Below are positions 37,582 to 51,600 of a stretch of 64,000 nt of DNA, one piece after another. The stretch is from the NCBI GenBank assembly GCA_003956705.1, contig QZCP01000169.1, positions 1-64,000 of the forward strand, in the 5' to 3' direction. The notes beneath the pieces were generated by a model, which worked only from the letters and a program-made list of their open reading frames with translations, did no database searches and was not told the origin of the DNA. The position numbers and the translations under genes are program-made. Each line of letters starts with the position of its first letter. Positions within the stretch are counted from its first letter, which is position 1. The DNA is from Brevipalpus yothersi. Taxonomy: Eukaryota > Arthropoda > Arachnida > Trombidiformes > Tenuipalpidae.

Positions 37582-39714
37582 CCGCCGTTTGATATCAATT
37601 TATATTCAAATTGTCCAAATTTCCCTCATCAGTTAACCCTTTGAATGGAACTATGGAAGGAAGAATTTTCCCATGTCGCTTTTCTGAATGATGAAGTGAC
37701 ATATTTAAGTGTTGCTTCTATTATCTTTCAGCATAACAAGTTTCTCTTCCATCTCATTATGCAATCATTTCACTCTATTATGAGTTAGATTTATTCTCTT
37801 TTTCGGCACGTTCTTTTAAACTTTTTCTCTGATATCATGTTGGAAAAGATTACATGCTGTGTACTGTCTTGGTGGTTGACTGGTTACTCTGTAGAAAAGC
37901 CCTCGAATCACGCCATTCTAGTCACAACATGGAAGAATTCAGGGTCTCTCGATGAAGCCATAAGATTTTTGATATTCACATCACTTGGCTGGATATGCTT
38001 TTCTAGTAAAAATCGATTAGTTGTTGAGAATTTGTTAGATTTTTAATGTCGCTTTCCAATATTCAAAAAGAACAACTCATGGCCAGACCTCTTGGCTTTT
38101 TCCTTTTCTAGTGATTTGTTCAACTGGTTGAAACATTTAAAGTTATCTTTTTCGAGATTATTTCCCTTCCATGAGCGAGAGGAAAGCTCTTCAAGATTTT
38201 AGTTTGATTTTCTAAATATTAAAGAGAACTTATGATTCTGGACCGGCATTTCGAAACTCTGGCTTGTTGATAACTGTTGATATTATCTGAGTGGTAAAAT
38301 CAAAAAATTCTCCTTTTGACGGCAACAGAATGAATTTTTCCCCAATCATTTTAATTGAATCAAGGTTTAGCAATCAATTTTGATATAACAGGTTCATTGG
38401 TAAATCAAGTTGTACACAATAGGGGGAAACTATTGTTATTACTTCGATCAATATACAGGTAGGACCTTTGAGGGTAGATAATAACAATAAACCAGGAAAT
38501 AAAGTTTCCTCTGATGCTCTTGACCAAGTTTTAACATTATAATTCGATTTCAAAGCTATTTTGTCCTCCAATTATAGCTGAATAAATTTCTTGGATTAGT
38601 CTTTTTCTCAGCCAAGAGAAGTCTTATATCCAGGAAGTTATCAATAAATTTAGATATTCTCATGAGGGAATGGAATCTATCGTAATTATTTCTAGTGTTG
38701 TGATGGTAGAGTGAGGAGAAATGAATTTTAGTCTTCTCAATGTCCAAATTAATCGAATGATCATGTCTGGTCAATGAGCTCAAGAAGCATGTAAGCCAAT
38801 GTTCAGAAACCAATTTTATATCAGCTCATGCTGATTCTTAGCACAATGTATGTGCTGAATACTAATAAGTTTCACAGGCTCAACCAATTCGTTTTACATC
38901 CACATCATGAGCCACACTTCTTAGCCTCTTCCTTTGTGAGTGTAGTGTAGTTCATTTCCTAGTATACCTCAAAGTTTTTGGGTAAATCCCTGACCTAGTT
39001 CCTGAATTCGGACCAGAGAGAGCCCCATCCTGGGTAGAACATAATTCATCCAGGCTATTATGTTCTCTATCCCTCTCTTCTCAGAATTCTCTCCACCCTT
39101 TTGTGAAGAGCATTATTTTCTCAACGTGAAGTGGAAACCTTGAAGTTGGAGTATTTCTCCATGGCTATAAACATCCGATACATGGCCGTGTATTCTCGAC
39201 AAGTTTTTTCTTACCAAAGTTACTCAAAATGAGCCATGAAACGAAATGCAAATAATATTTACCTAAGTTCAAGCACATTTTAGCCTTATAAAGAAAGAAA
39301 GGAAGAGAGAAAGAGTATTCCTTGCCGACAGGAAGGCCTTGCTTCGGATCTTATTGCACAATTTGATCTTGATGGAGAAAGCGTGTTTCTTACCCAAGAA
39401 TAAATTCAAATTATGGATAAAAAAATTCAATCAAGCATATCAAATTTCTAGACGATTGTTTTGCACGAGTTCATAAGATTTCATCGCACTCTGATAACAT
39501 TGTTTCTATATGATCATGCATAATTCAACTGAATCGTGCTGTCTTTTGATTGATTGAATTCAACAATAAAGCTTGTCGAGTACTGTTGGAGATGAATTCT
39601 AATTTTTGCTGGATGAGATGCATGTGTAATATTATGTTTGAGAGATCGATTCACTCACATAGGTTCAGACAGAGAAAAACAATTAATCTATCAGAAATCT
39701 GACCATTTGATCTC
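37582..39714. other. Intergenic region, unassigned open frames
   Basis: These 2.1 kb are less rich in simple repeats. Two adjacent minus-strand frames at 38374-38571 and 38556-38813 (85 and 65 codons, different frames) give unremarkable hydrophobic and basic peptides that I do not recognise. They could be a decayed coding element broken by a frameshift. Confidence 0.35.
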
Positions 39715-40497
39715 ATGGCCTCATCAAATATTCTAGCACTCTTGAAACCACTGATGAGTAATCCAAATTTTTTCATTTCTCCCCAAAAAGGTTTACATTA
39801 CTTATCAACCCGCAAACCGACATCATCTACAGCTGCCCAAAACAAACGGCTCAGATGGATTGAGAAGCAGCAAAAATTGGCCGATCAATATTCATCTTCT
39901 CTTACACCGGAAACACCCGAGATTGACCGATGTCCATCTTCACTTTCCAGTATCAGACCTTTGGAATCAACCGAAGAAATGGATGATTTGGACACCGAAA
40001 GACGTCTACCTGATTTACCTGGAGATTTAAATTCTCTTTCAACATATTGTTACCATGAATGGGATGAAGTTTTCAGCGAGGACGTTATATTTATTGATGT
40101 TGCACCCAAATATTCTCTCGATTCAGATATTTCATGTAAATTTATCATCAATCATCCGAAAGAGCTCCATTCGGGCGATAGAATATCAATCAATCAATAC
40201 GCTGATGATTGTGATGGCAGTTGGATTTATGAACGATGTTTAGTGTATCATCCAATGTCTCGAACAGCCGCTCGCCTTAAGCGTCGATCTGTTTTAGAGC
40301 TTACATTTTCCAGGTCAGCTTTATCTTCAGTATCACCGATTGATAAGCAGAGAAAATATCGTTTCGAATATATCAGCTGTGTGGATGATAAGGTACTCGG
40401 TTGTAGCGATATGTTTTGTTTCATTGATACAAGTACCGGCAGTCTTGATTGTCAATCAGAATCTGATGAGGATGGTTTTATCCTGGTTAAACCATGA
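39715..40497 (+). CDS. Short SKICH-domain protein with C-terminal LIR-like motif
   Basis: Intronless 260-residue protein. Residues about 113-240 look like a SKICH domain, the fold at the N-terminus of the autophagy receptors NDP52/CALCOCO2, TAX1BP1 and CALCOCO1. DVIFIDVAPKYSLDSDISC matches the first strands, and YRFEYISCVDDKVLGCSDMF matches the 'YQFCYVDEDGVVRGAS'-like end of the family. Unlike those receptors there is no coiled coil or zinc finger. The protein stops after an acidic tail, SDEDGFILVKP (250-260), whose F255-x-x-V258 after Asp/Glu fits a canonical LC3-interacting region. The first 110 residues are Ser/Thr/Pro/Lys-rich and unrecognised. An in-frame TGA precedes the ATG, so the start is firm for a single-exon gene. 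A possible poly(A) signal lies at 40824-40829. The SKICH call is by motif memory and needs a profile search. Confidence 0.65.
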   Translation: MASSNILALLKPLMSNPNFFISPQKGLHYLSTRKPTSSTAAQNKRLRWIEKQQKLADQYSSSLTPETPEIDRCPSSLSSIRPLESTEEMDDLDTERRLPDLPGDLNSLSTYCYHEWDEVFSEDVIFIDVAPKYSLDSDISCKFIINHPKELHSGDRISINQYADDCDGSWIYERCLVYHPMSRTAARLKRRSVLELTFSRSALSSVSPIDKQRKYRFEYISCVDDKVLGCSDMFCFIDTSTGSLDCQSESDEDGFILVKP

Positions 40498-41579
40498 ATG
40501 ATTGTCAAGCTTCGATTTGCACCTCAAGTAATGCTGATGTCACCGCTTATATTGTAAAATGTAACAAATTGTTCATTGATCAGGCTTTGTCATTAATAAT
40601 CATCATTGTAACGCATTTCAGTTTAAAAGAATAAGTATTCATCAAAATCGCTTAATATTTAACTTTGATTAGACCAGAGTCGAATTTTAATGCCAGTTGA
40701 TTGTAAAGCAAATCTTTAGCTTTGATTGTATGTTGAAAGAAAATATTCGAAATTATAAAATTAATTTTCCCTCTCTCAAAGAATGCTTCTTTTCAATTTT
40801 CATAACGGTTTTCACTCGATATGAATAAATTCCGTCAAAAAAGACGGAGATTCGATTTTGCGAAATTCAACCTTTTACAAGTGCTTAGAACATTTTTCTT
40901 TTCAAAAAAAAATCAGAAGCAATAAGTTCAGAACTTATCATGATCGAATACAGAACCGTAAGAACGCGCCACTTGCATCAGTCTCATGGAATTTCATCAT
41001 GACATTTCATTTACTGTTTCTCTCGCTCCTTTTCTCCTCTGAAATAATCTCTTCAATTAAGCATCACAAGCTCCCAGAAAAAGGTGAATCCAACAAAATG
41101 TGAACAGTTTCCCGAAGAGACATCGAAACGATTATCCTTCCAAAATCCACAGAACTTCGTACTTACTTCATTACGTAACCAGTTGCACCATGCTTCATGT
41201 TACCAAGGCGCATTGCATAATGAATGTTTTCATTTTTGATGTTTGTTTAGATTGTTGCGCATGCTTTTGTCAGCTGATCAGAATGAAAAAAGGTTCCTCT
41301 TGAAAGCAACCAGTTCACTTGTATATCTTTCTCTTTCTCTTCCTCTTTCTTTTCAGATCGATAAAATTTTCTCTCTCTCTCTCCTCTTATCATTCGATCA
41401 TGTTCATGACGATTCTTGTTCACCAAATTACCATGTAATCATTCGAATATATATACATTTTTTTTCCATACATTCTCGGTGTCGAACTTGTGTGTGTGCA
41501 CATTGCATCTGCACCATTCACAATCATCGAAATTATGTGTTTAGGAACATTCATTCATTTGGCAAGTGAGAAGAAAGTG

Positions 41580-41635
<56 letters not shown>

Positions 41636-42672
41636 AAAGAGAGTAAAGAGAGTAAAGAGAGAGAGAGCGAGTGAGACATACTGTATCTCTCTCTCTCTCT
41701 CTTTAGGACTCGAATTTTCAATTCTCATCCTCATCACTTGTACTCGTACTTGTATTGATCGACTCTTGTGTGTACATTTTATCGTGTCTGGTGTGTGTGT
41801 ATATGTTTATATACACATTCACATTGGACAAGTGAATTAGTTTTCTTTTGGTGAAGGTTTTCTCTGTCTCTACTGCTAATATTTCTTCGATCAGCCATGA
41901 TCATAATGTTTTAACTTCGAGCTTTTTTCCTCTTTCTCTCTCTCTTTCTCACACCGAGAAGTTCTGTAAATATATATAAATACATATATATGTATACACA
42001 TTTGTACACGTTGCTCAATCAGACTTATTCTCGAAATTCATCTCAATGTGAATTGTAATCCATCTTGAAGTGGTAGGAAAAATATTTCAAGAAGCAGCGA
42101 TAAAACAATATTTTGGTTCCTTGATCTCTATCATCATCAAATTATCTATTGTTGGGGAGTCACTTTTTTTTCGACTATCTTCTCCTCTCTTTCTTCTTCT
42201 TCTTCTTCTTTTTCTTCTTCCTGTTTGTCATCTTCCACTCAACTGTAATTATCAGCTCATCATCACCAGCCACCAGCCACCACCACCACAATAATAATAA
42301 CAATATTGTGAGTGTATGTATGTCTATTTCTCTATCTTAACTCTTAACTATCGGTGATTCGAAGAAGAAGTTGTTCACACAAAAAAAACGTCTCTCAACC
42401 AATTCATCCTGCTCGTTACCAAGTGATATCAAAAGTTATATCAACCAGGAAGACTTGACAATTTCTCATCTGTCATCATCTGTTCGGTGTCAACCAGTTT
42501 TTATTTCACTATCTCTTGCTCTTTGTATCATTATTATCATTACTATTATTATTATTTTTATTGTTGTTGTCGTTGTTGTTGTCATCGTCACTGGCTTAAC
42601 TTGATTGAAGGCAAGCTCAATTCTCTGGAGGCAAAAACCCCGATTCCCGATTGATTGATTGATTGTTTCATC
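40498..42672. other. Intergenic region / FBXO25-32 5' flank
   Basis: These 2.2 kb run from the SKICH stop to the F-box start codon. They hold a possible AATAAA (40824-40829) followed by a small hairpin (CCGTC-AAAAAA-GACGG), a GA tract at 41584-41631, and CTT, T and GTT runs near 42.1-42.6 kb typical of a 5' UTR. No coding exon was recognised. Confidence 0.5.
41584..41631. repeat. (GA)n microsatellite
   Basis: Perfect GA tract between the SKICH and F-box genes. Confidence 0.95.
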
Positions 42673-45600
42673 ATGCCATTCATTGGAAAAGATTGGAGAT
42701 CCCCTGGTGAACAGTGGGTCAAAACCCATAAAGGCTCATGGGAACGTTTAAAATTACTCGAAACAAATCGATTTTTTGCACGAAACAGACTATGTGATCA
42801 GTAAGTATTGCACTTTACGATAACAATGTTTATTTCAAGTAGTAACAATGTCCAACCGAGATGGACACCATTTTTATCATTCAATAGAGCTATTCGTTAT
42901 CAGAAATCGCTCAAAGTCTTGCCTCTCTGTTCATTATCAAATCGTTGCTTCATTCTTAGTTATAATTTTAACAAGAGCTCAAAACATTTCCAATCAGCTG
43001 TTGAGATTGTAAACACAAACACAATTCAATCAGAGGGAGAGAGACCGAGTGAGAAAGAGAAGAGAAAATCTACATCATTTGTAATGTCTCCGTTTCGAAC
43101 GATAGAAATTTATCCGAACCATTGACTAATTGCCAACATTATTTCTATGGAATGCTAACTTCGCACATTTCTCTGTGAATGTGTGTGTATGAGCTCACTT
43201 TGATAACCCGAAATGATCCTCGTTCTCCTAGGCTTTCTACTAGGAAGGAAGGAAAATTGAACGTTTCCATCATTTGTGTTTATAGTGGCATTTTCACAGC
43301 AAAGAATTTCACACGCATAAAAACTACTCAACTCTTTCTGATTGCACCTCTGATGACATATCGTTAGTGTTAACAATCTTACGCAATGGTGTCCTCTTCA
43401 TTAAGTTCCGAAAAAAGATTATCACCTCTACTCTAATCATTCAGAGCAATTCGAGTGTAGTCAATTTAGAATTTGTTCATCGAAGAGAAACATTTCACTC
43501 TTGTTGGACAACAACAATCTAATGTGAATAGTGACTTACGATGACGGTGACTCTCAGTTAGTGTGATGATTAAGAAACTGATGCCATTCTTGCCGCAATC
43601 TGAAGCCAAATATAATTCTTGCATCAGAGAAAATTAGACTATGTTGTGATCTTGTGATGATTCGAAAAGTTCTAAAATAGATATGATTTTTACTCTTGAT
43701 GATTGTAAAATTTTGATCTGACATGTTACTGATCATACTTTAGGATAATTATATCGAATTGTTACTACAAATTATTTGTATTTCAACCTCGAAATTGGTA
43801 GAATGTTTGTGAGCAAAATGACAAGCAAACTTATCACAGTTTTGTTTCTATCGAGACAGTGCCATACTTGACAAGAGAAATTTGTTTATCAGAAAAAAAA
43901 CAGTTTCTCAAATTATTCTCCCAAGAAGAAAATCGACTTAAAATTAGAAAATTATGTCCTCAAGAATACCTGATCACAGAATCACACTTTTTCTCCATCT
44001 TTTTGAAAATCGAATGGCATCGATTTGTGGATTTTGTTGATGAGATTGGATGAGATGAAGAGAGATGAGTTGCTATCAAGCCATCTGGATTGATCTAGCC
44101 ATGTATGAAAAGAAAATTTGACCAGTAACATGTATTATTTTTACGATTTTAGGACTCTCTTGTACTCACTTTTATTGTTCTGATTTTATTCCATTCTTTT
44201 CGACCTTCTCTCTATTTTCAGTGTTAACAGTTTGCCTCAAAAAATCATAAGAAAAGGAAATCAAATTTCGACCATTGAGTGACCATCAAGGTTGATTGAG
44301 TGCCACTTTTATCTCCATCTCAATCTCCATCTCTCACTCCCACTCATCATTCCTCTCTTTCTTTCTCTCTCTTTTTCTCATTCTTTTTGAGATCATTGAC
44401 TTTGAACCTTGATGATGATGTTGTTGTTGTTCAATTCTATTCCTCCAGATACCGAACACACTTGACCAACACATGAGCCACTCAAGCGTAGCATACATCT
44501 TCATGACAGTTACTCTCTCTCCTAAATCCTCAATCCTAAATCTTGAATCTTGTATCATGAATCTTGAAAAGAGCAGATCTTTTTTGTCGTTAATCTAATT
44601 TTCTTATTTCTGACCTGGCAACGAATTCAGTTTACCTCGAATGTCGGAAATCACCTCTACACCATGTTTTACGAACATACCAAATCACATTCATATAATT
44701 TTGAATGTCTGTACCAGATTGTCTGATGATTATGGTGATCGTGGATTTGATTACTCTTTCTCTCTCTCACTTTCCCTTGCCAATCAGTTAAACAAAAATT
44801 TGAACCTGAAGCAAATTGAAAGTGATATTTATTGAGTGTAATTAAGCAGTTGATCCAGTTCCGGAATTCATTGGCTCCAGTTATTCTCTCTCTCTTTTTT
44901 CTTCCATCTACTTTCATTCTCATCTATGCAAACACATTCATACACATACGAATACTTGATGATAATCTCTTGATTTTATCCACCTGATTCCTATTCATTT
45001 TCGATTCCGGCTTATGGGTAAAGTTTTGCACTGTGCACTCAACAAAATATATAAATATATAAATATATATGTTTGCGTTTGTGTGCATTCGTGATGCGGA
45101 AATTTTATTCATTCTTTTTCTATGCATTTGATCATGTCCTGGACGAATCAGGCCACTTAATGGAGCACAAAATCAAACGGATCGTTACACTCACAATTGA
45201 GAAGAATCTCAATTCTACCTCTTCTAGCGTACTTTTGAAAACCAATCAACATTGGAATGATGATCATCAAAAAGAGGAATAAAGAGAGCAATCTTAACTC
45301 TCTCTCTCTTCCCATCTGATGAACTATCTGTTCAACTCTCAAAATAGTCTTCAGGCTATTAAATGCCTTGATCTAGCCATTGTTTCTCAATTAGCCTTGT
45401 TTTCTTCTTTTCTTTTCCTTTTTTCGATCAAATCAGCAAAATCATTCAATGCATGGCATATGATTGTAATTTCAAGCTAGTCTGAGATACCGCTTCTTAG
45501 CATGCTTTCCTGTTGTTATTATTTATATTATTACTATATCCTCTGTGACAATGACTTGGCTGAGTTCTATTGTCACCATCGAATAGTGTTTACAGTTGAT

Positions 45601-48600
45601 GATTACAAGAGAGGGGAGAAGAAGAGATAGAAGAAGATGAAAGCTGTTGTTGATGTTGATGTTAGTGTAGCCATGCTTTACCCATCATGATGATCGAGCG
45701 GAAAGCTGAAATAAGTGTTTTATCACTTTTGATAGAGACACTCTGAAGTGAGATGAATGGACTTCGAAGAACGATCCATCAAGTGTGGGCAACTTCCCTG
45801 TGAGGGAGGAAATAAGGGAAGCATCTTAAAAAAGAGAAGATGAGAAGAATTTCAATATATCGACAATGAACTCTACCAGTTATTCCTCCTTGTATACTTA
45901 GAATCTCATTTGCATACTACAATGTTCCATCAGCCAGTCAAAGTTCATGATTATTCCAAAAATATCTTTTTTTTTGGTCTCTCTCCCTACACGTTTTTGC
46001 AGTCCATAATCTGATACTGGACACTTTTGACGTTTTTAGTGCGCTCTCAAGCTACTACTGAATGAAGATGAGGAAAAAAATAGAATAAGATCAGAGCAAA
46101 GACCAATACCAGTAGATCATCACCCTGTATGAATGTTATTGTTCTGACTGGAACTTTTGGTGAATGGTGAAAAAAGTTTATCTGATCTGAATGTCGTATA
46201 TCTTTTTCTGAGAATTTTCTNNNNNNNNNNNNNNNNNNNNNNNNNNNNNNNNNNNNNNNNNNNNNNNNNNNNNNNNNNNNNNNNNNNNNNNNNNNNNNNN
46301 NNNNNNNNNNNNNNNNNNNNNNNNNNNNNNNNNNNNNNNNNNNNNNNNNNNNNNNNNNNNNNNNNNNNNNNNNNNNNNNNNNNNNNNNNNNNNNNNNNNN
46401 NNNNNNNNNNNNNNNNNNNNNNNNNNNNNNNNNNNNNNNNNNNNNNNNNNNNNNNNNNNNNNNNNNNNNNNNNNNNNNNNNNNNNNNNNNNNNNNNNNNN
46501 NNNNNNNNNNNNNNNNNNNNNNNNNNNNNNNNNNNNNNNNNNNNNNNNNNNNNNNNNNNNNNNNNNNNNNNNNNNNNNNNNNNNNNNNNNNNNNNNNNNN
46601 NNNNNNNNNNNNNNNNNNNNNNNNNNNNNNNNNNNNNNNNNNNNNNNNNNNNNNNNNNNNNNNNNNNNNNNNNNNNNNNNNNNNNNNNNNNNNNNNNNNN
46701 NNNNNNNNNNNNNNNNNNNNNNNNNNNNNNNNNNNNNNNNNNNNNNNNNNNNNNNNNNNNNNNNNNNNNNNNNNNNNNNNNNNNNNNNNNNNNNNNNNNT
46801 CTCTCTCTCTCTCTTCCATCTCGTGGTCTATGCGTGTGAAGTCATTCTTGATTCCAGAAACCAGAAACTTGTGTCATCTTCTTTTTTCTTTTTCCAAAGA
46901 AAAACACTCAAGACTCACCATCCAATGATGCTGGTTAAGAAATAGAAAAGAGAACAAGAAAATGAATATGTTCACATGATGAAGATGTAGAGCTGATATT
47001 GAGACGTAGAAGATGTGCTCTTTTGCTTCCAAGCGAAACAAGCAAGAGAGAGAGAGAAAGTGAAAATTTGGAACCAGATAAAGCCAAACTGTTTTTTTCA
47101 CCACTCTCTTCCAATGTTCAGGCATCTGATACAAAATTTTGGCAAAACTTTTGACTCTTGAGGTCATGATCGACGATTTGATGCTTCAAAAACATGTGTG
47201 CAATAGAAAGAGAAAGAGAGATAGAGAGTGAAAAAAAGCCATTAGGTGAGGCTATTTGCGTTCATCATGTTCGTCACGAGACGAGTCATCAGCATCCTTG
47301 ATGAGGATTGAGGATGACAGAGAAGGGAAGACAAAAGAGCGATATTCAAGAGGAGAGGGATTTGCTCAAGAAAAAGCATCTTAGAAACAGAGATCCAGAG
47401 AGAGTGAACTTAGAGTTTCTTGTTTGATGTTTCCGGGAGAAAAAATTATTTCCATGATCTTGTCATTCATTTTGACATTTTTTCTCTCTCCCTCTATTTT
47501 CTATCTCAACAGAAGTGGTTTCCACAGTTCAGGAGATTCTACTTCCGGCGAAAGTGATTCGGACAACGAAAGCGCTGGAAGCAATGATGATTGCCGTAAA
47601 TTTATTGAAAGGTTGGTTCACTTCTCATAATATAAACATGGAAGCTGTTGTTCAAATAGGAAGAAGCATTTTCAATTAAGCACGAAATGAGCAAAAATTT
47701 GCAATGCAATACATCAATATAGACATGGAATTCTAAGATTTTTCACCGCAAAATCATATTAAACTAAAACCTCTTCCATTTAAGGCATCGATGTGTAACA
47801 TATAACCTTCATTAATTGATCAAATCTTGTCTTTTCGAATGGCAGCAATCGAAATGGTCGCGGAATGGACATGACATCTCGATCATCACATTCAGCATCT
47901 CCTCCTTCATCGGTGTCCTCTTCTGCTTCCTCATCTCCACAAGAAAGTTATTCCATCGATCAGATGACCAATGTGAATGATCCTGAATCTTGTAAACGTT
48001 CACAATCAGGTCAATCCGATGCTCTCTATGCTTGGCATCCGCCCTACTGTCATATCACTCTAAAATCTACCAAAGAGGTTGCTGGTTTCAATACGATCAG
48101 TGAAGCATTCTATAGGCTGGATTTTTGTAACGCAATACAAGATATTAGAAGATTTAATTATATTTGTAAATTACTTCATCTGCTGATCACACAAAATCTC
48201 ACATCACTGAGTGGTTGTGCAACCAAAGTTCTGTTCACATTGTTGGAACAAATCGCATTGCAGGGTATGCATACGTTCACTATATATTTATATATATATA
48301 TGTACATTTATTTCACTTCTGGATATTTTCCAAAACTTTTCCAAACTTCTCTCTCTCTCTCTTCCAAAACCTCTGTCCTACTATCAACATTCTCTCTCCT
48401 CTTCCAATCATCCATCCAACTTCTTCTCCATCCACTTGTTGATCATTTGCTTTCACATAAGGTAACAACAGTAACAACAACCCAAGCACATGGTTGCTTA
48501 ATGCATCCTGATTATTTTGTCAGAAAATTGAAGCACAAAAATTTTCCTTTCCTCTTTCTCTCTTTGCTGCCTGGAGACAGAAACAAACTTTTTAAGTGAA

Positions 48601-51600
48601 AAATATCTATTGGAATATTTTCAATTATGAACTTATAGTGAGGCAAAAGTTTTCCAGTACCCATACTATTTGTCTCTGACACCAGACAACCCGAAACAGT
48701 TGATTAATTATCGTCTCTTGCCACTTCCTGGCTGAATATTCTCTCTCTTTATTCAATATTTTTCCTCTCTTCACTCTTGCCATCGACTTACTTCAAGACA
48801 TTGAAACTCGTTGAAAACTTTTTTCCTCTTCTTCTTCTTCTTCTTCAACCAGTAGATACCCAATTTCTTTGTCCATGATAATTTTTCTCTTCTTTTTCTG
48901 CTTCCTCTTCTTCATCTTCACTGGAAAGGAATTCTGAGGAAAGATTAGGCTATGGGCCAACTCTTGCACACTCACATCGAATACTTCGAGGCTCTTGATC
49001 TGTCTTTGATGCGAGCAAAATGTAGATGATCTGTGAAAATTTTTCGTATTTTTCCAAAGTCATGAGACTTGTTGCTATGTGAAAAAGCTTGTTATTATAC
49101 TGAAACCTTCAGAAAAGCTTGCGTTGATTATGTATCGTCAAATACCATTTGATGAGTATTGCTCGTCATGATCGACCTTCTATCACATCGAATAGATTTT
49201 GATGAATTTGATTCATTTTTCATCATCAACAGGCTCCATTTTTCAACGATGAGCAACTCATAGATTACTTGGATGAAGGGAAACCCTTCCGAGAATTATC
49301 ATCATCATGTGTACATGATGCTGATAATCCGTCAAGTATACAAAGTTTTGCTATAAAATTGTTCCAAGCTAGATTAACCATGATTCTTGTGCATTTCAAT
49401 TATCATGTGATGAATTGATTTCATTTAGATGAATATCAAATTCTATTCAAACCATTTCAGAATACATAATCATCATGAATTTGATTAGCACAACCTCAAG
49501 TCACCACTAACACCCACTTGTGCATATTAGTTTTGGTCAAACTTGATCCACAAAAAGTAATCTTCACTCCTTTCCAACATATCCAGTGGCTATATGTATA
49601 TCTGATTATTTCTAGATCAAACTACTCTCATTCACTATACTATCTCCTGATTTTGACCGCGATTTATTGCGTTCACTGATTGAGATCATGTTGGCTTCAT
49701 CACTTTCACATAAACGCATTTTTGCTCTTGGGTTTCATTTACCGTTATGTATCTCGATCAGCTAATGTTGCGTGTTTCTATCGAGACAACAAGTGAACAG
49801 AACGAGCTGCATTATTACAGGGAAGAAACCTTCGAAACAAAATAGCAGGCTTCGAGATGACGATAACATGGAATATAATAGTATATATAATATATAATTC
49901 TTATCCTTTTTCCTACACTCATTGGTGATGGCAATTGAAAGAATATTACCTTGATCGAAGCTTGTATCAATTTTATTGGTTAAATTAGTTTCCAATTTCA
50001 CTTTCTTCTTCTTCTTCTTCTCACAATCGTGGCTATCAAAAAAATTTTTTTTCTTGAATACAAGCAAAAATTTTCCCACTCGATAGAAGGGAAGGGAAGT
50101 TGGACATGGTGAATAGAGTAGTTTGTGTGTATGTACCATGATAAGTGATCTCACATCATTTCACACAAATCAAATATCATGAGATTTTTCCCATTGGATA
50201 ACTGTACTTTTGAATCCACTTGTAACTCTTTTCTCTACTCTCCCATCAATTTGTACAACCTCTTCAGCTACTTGTTTTCTTCTTCTGACCCCATTCAAAT
50301 TTCTCTTTCTTTCTTTCTTTCTTTCTTTTTATCATCTAAAATCACCTTCACTTGCCACCCTCATTATCAAAATTTGAGTATTTTCATTCTTATATTGTGT
50401 GTAACACCTTTCTTCCTTCACTCTCCTCCTCCTCCACCTCCTCTTCTTCATCCTCTCAAATCACTTTTCTTTCCTCTACTGCAAAGTATCTTCACATTCT
50501 TCTCGTCTAATTTAATGTGCAATACATTCATTTATTTTTATCATCTCTCTTTTTTTCTTTTGAAATTCATCATATAACAGTGGCAAGTAATCAGCAAAAT
50601 ATTCACATACTGCACACATTACTTCATGACCTGAAGAAAATCATGCGGAAGTACTACTGTTGGGGTCGACCACTTGGAAGTACACTTCTTTGGGAACAAC
50701 ATCTTCGCACAATTGAGAAAATATGTGAAATGGCTAACACTATTCAAATTAAAAAGGTAAAATATAATGGCATCTGATAAATCTGAAAGGCAGACATTCA
50801 TTGAGCTCCTTATCAATAGTGATTATATTTTCTTCTTGAAAAATTTTCAGTCAAGTTTAGCGACACTCATAAAAGAGATGAATTGTTTTCCTCATTAATT
50901 TCTCTCTAGTTGAGTTATTCTCTTGAATTTGAAAATTGCTCAAATCAGACGAGGGGCAAAAAGTGATGGAAGAGATAAAATAAATGAATGGTTTTCAGGA
51001 ATCTTCTAGTTCTTTGAATCAAATTAATCAGTCTAGCTCATGTCTTTTTTTCTCCTTATTTTCTCTTATGAATCTCTTTTCGAATAGTTTCCTGATCCGG
51101 CATGCATCTGGCATCGGATCTAGATTTTATCTGAATGAATGGGTGCATGATTCTTGTCAAATTTCCATCAATGATATAAACTTTTGAGTACTGAAATTTG
51201 TCTAGTTTGTCCTTTGATCCACACCTACAGGAGTACATGTGCTATATACTCATGAACTGATCCATCATACTCAATGAACGCTGACACATGGGAACTGAAT
51301 ATCCTCTCTTTCCAATGCAATCCATCTTATGTAACATTTTTCATGAGTATATTGACACTTGAGTCTTTGTAGATCTAAAATTTAGAGTGGACGATGTTCT
51401 CTGATGTGTTCAGGCTCTTCAGTAAGGTTCAATTGGCTTCGAATATTCGATAGAGCTAATAATAACTCCATTGCAAAAACATTCATTTCTCTAAGCTGAT
51501 AACATTATTGATGATTAATTTGATTCATATTCCCTTATAGCCCAGCGAAGATGGCTCAAAGCGTATCACTGATCTTCCCGAAGAATTGATCAGAGAAATT

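Noticed and set aside
46157..46945. Long open frames on both strands across 46.2-46.9 kb.
   Set aside because: Most of the length is the 579-N gap, so the frames are artefacts.
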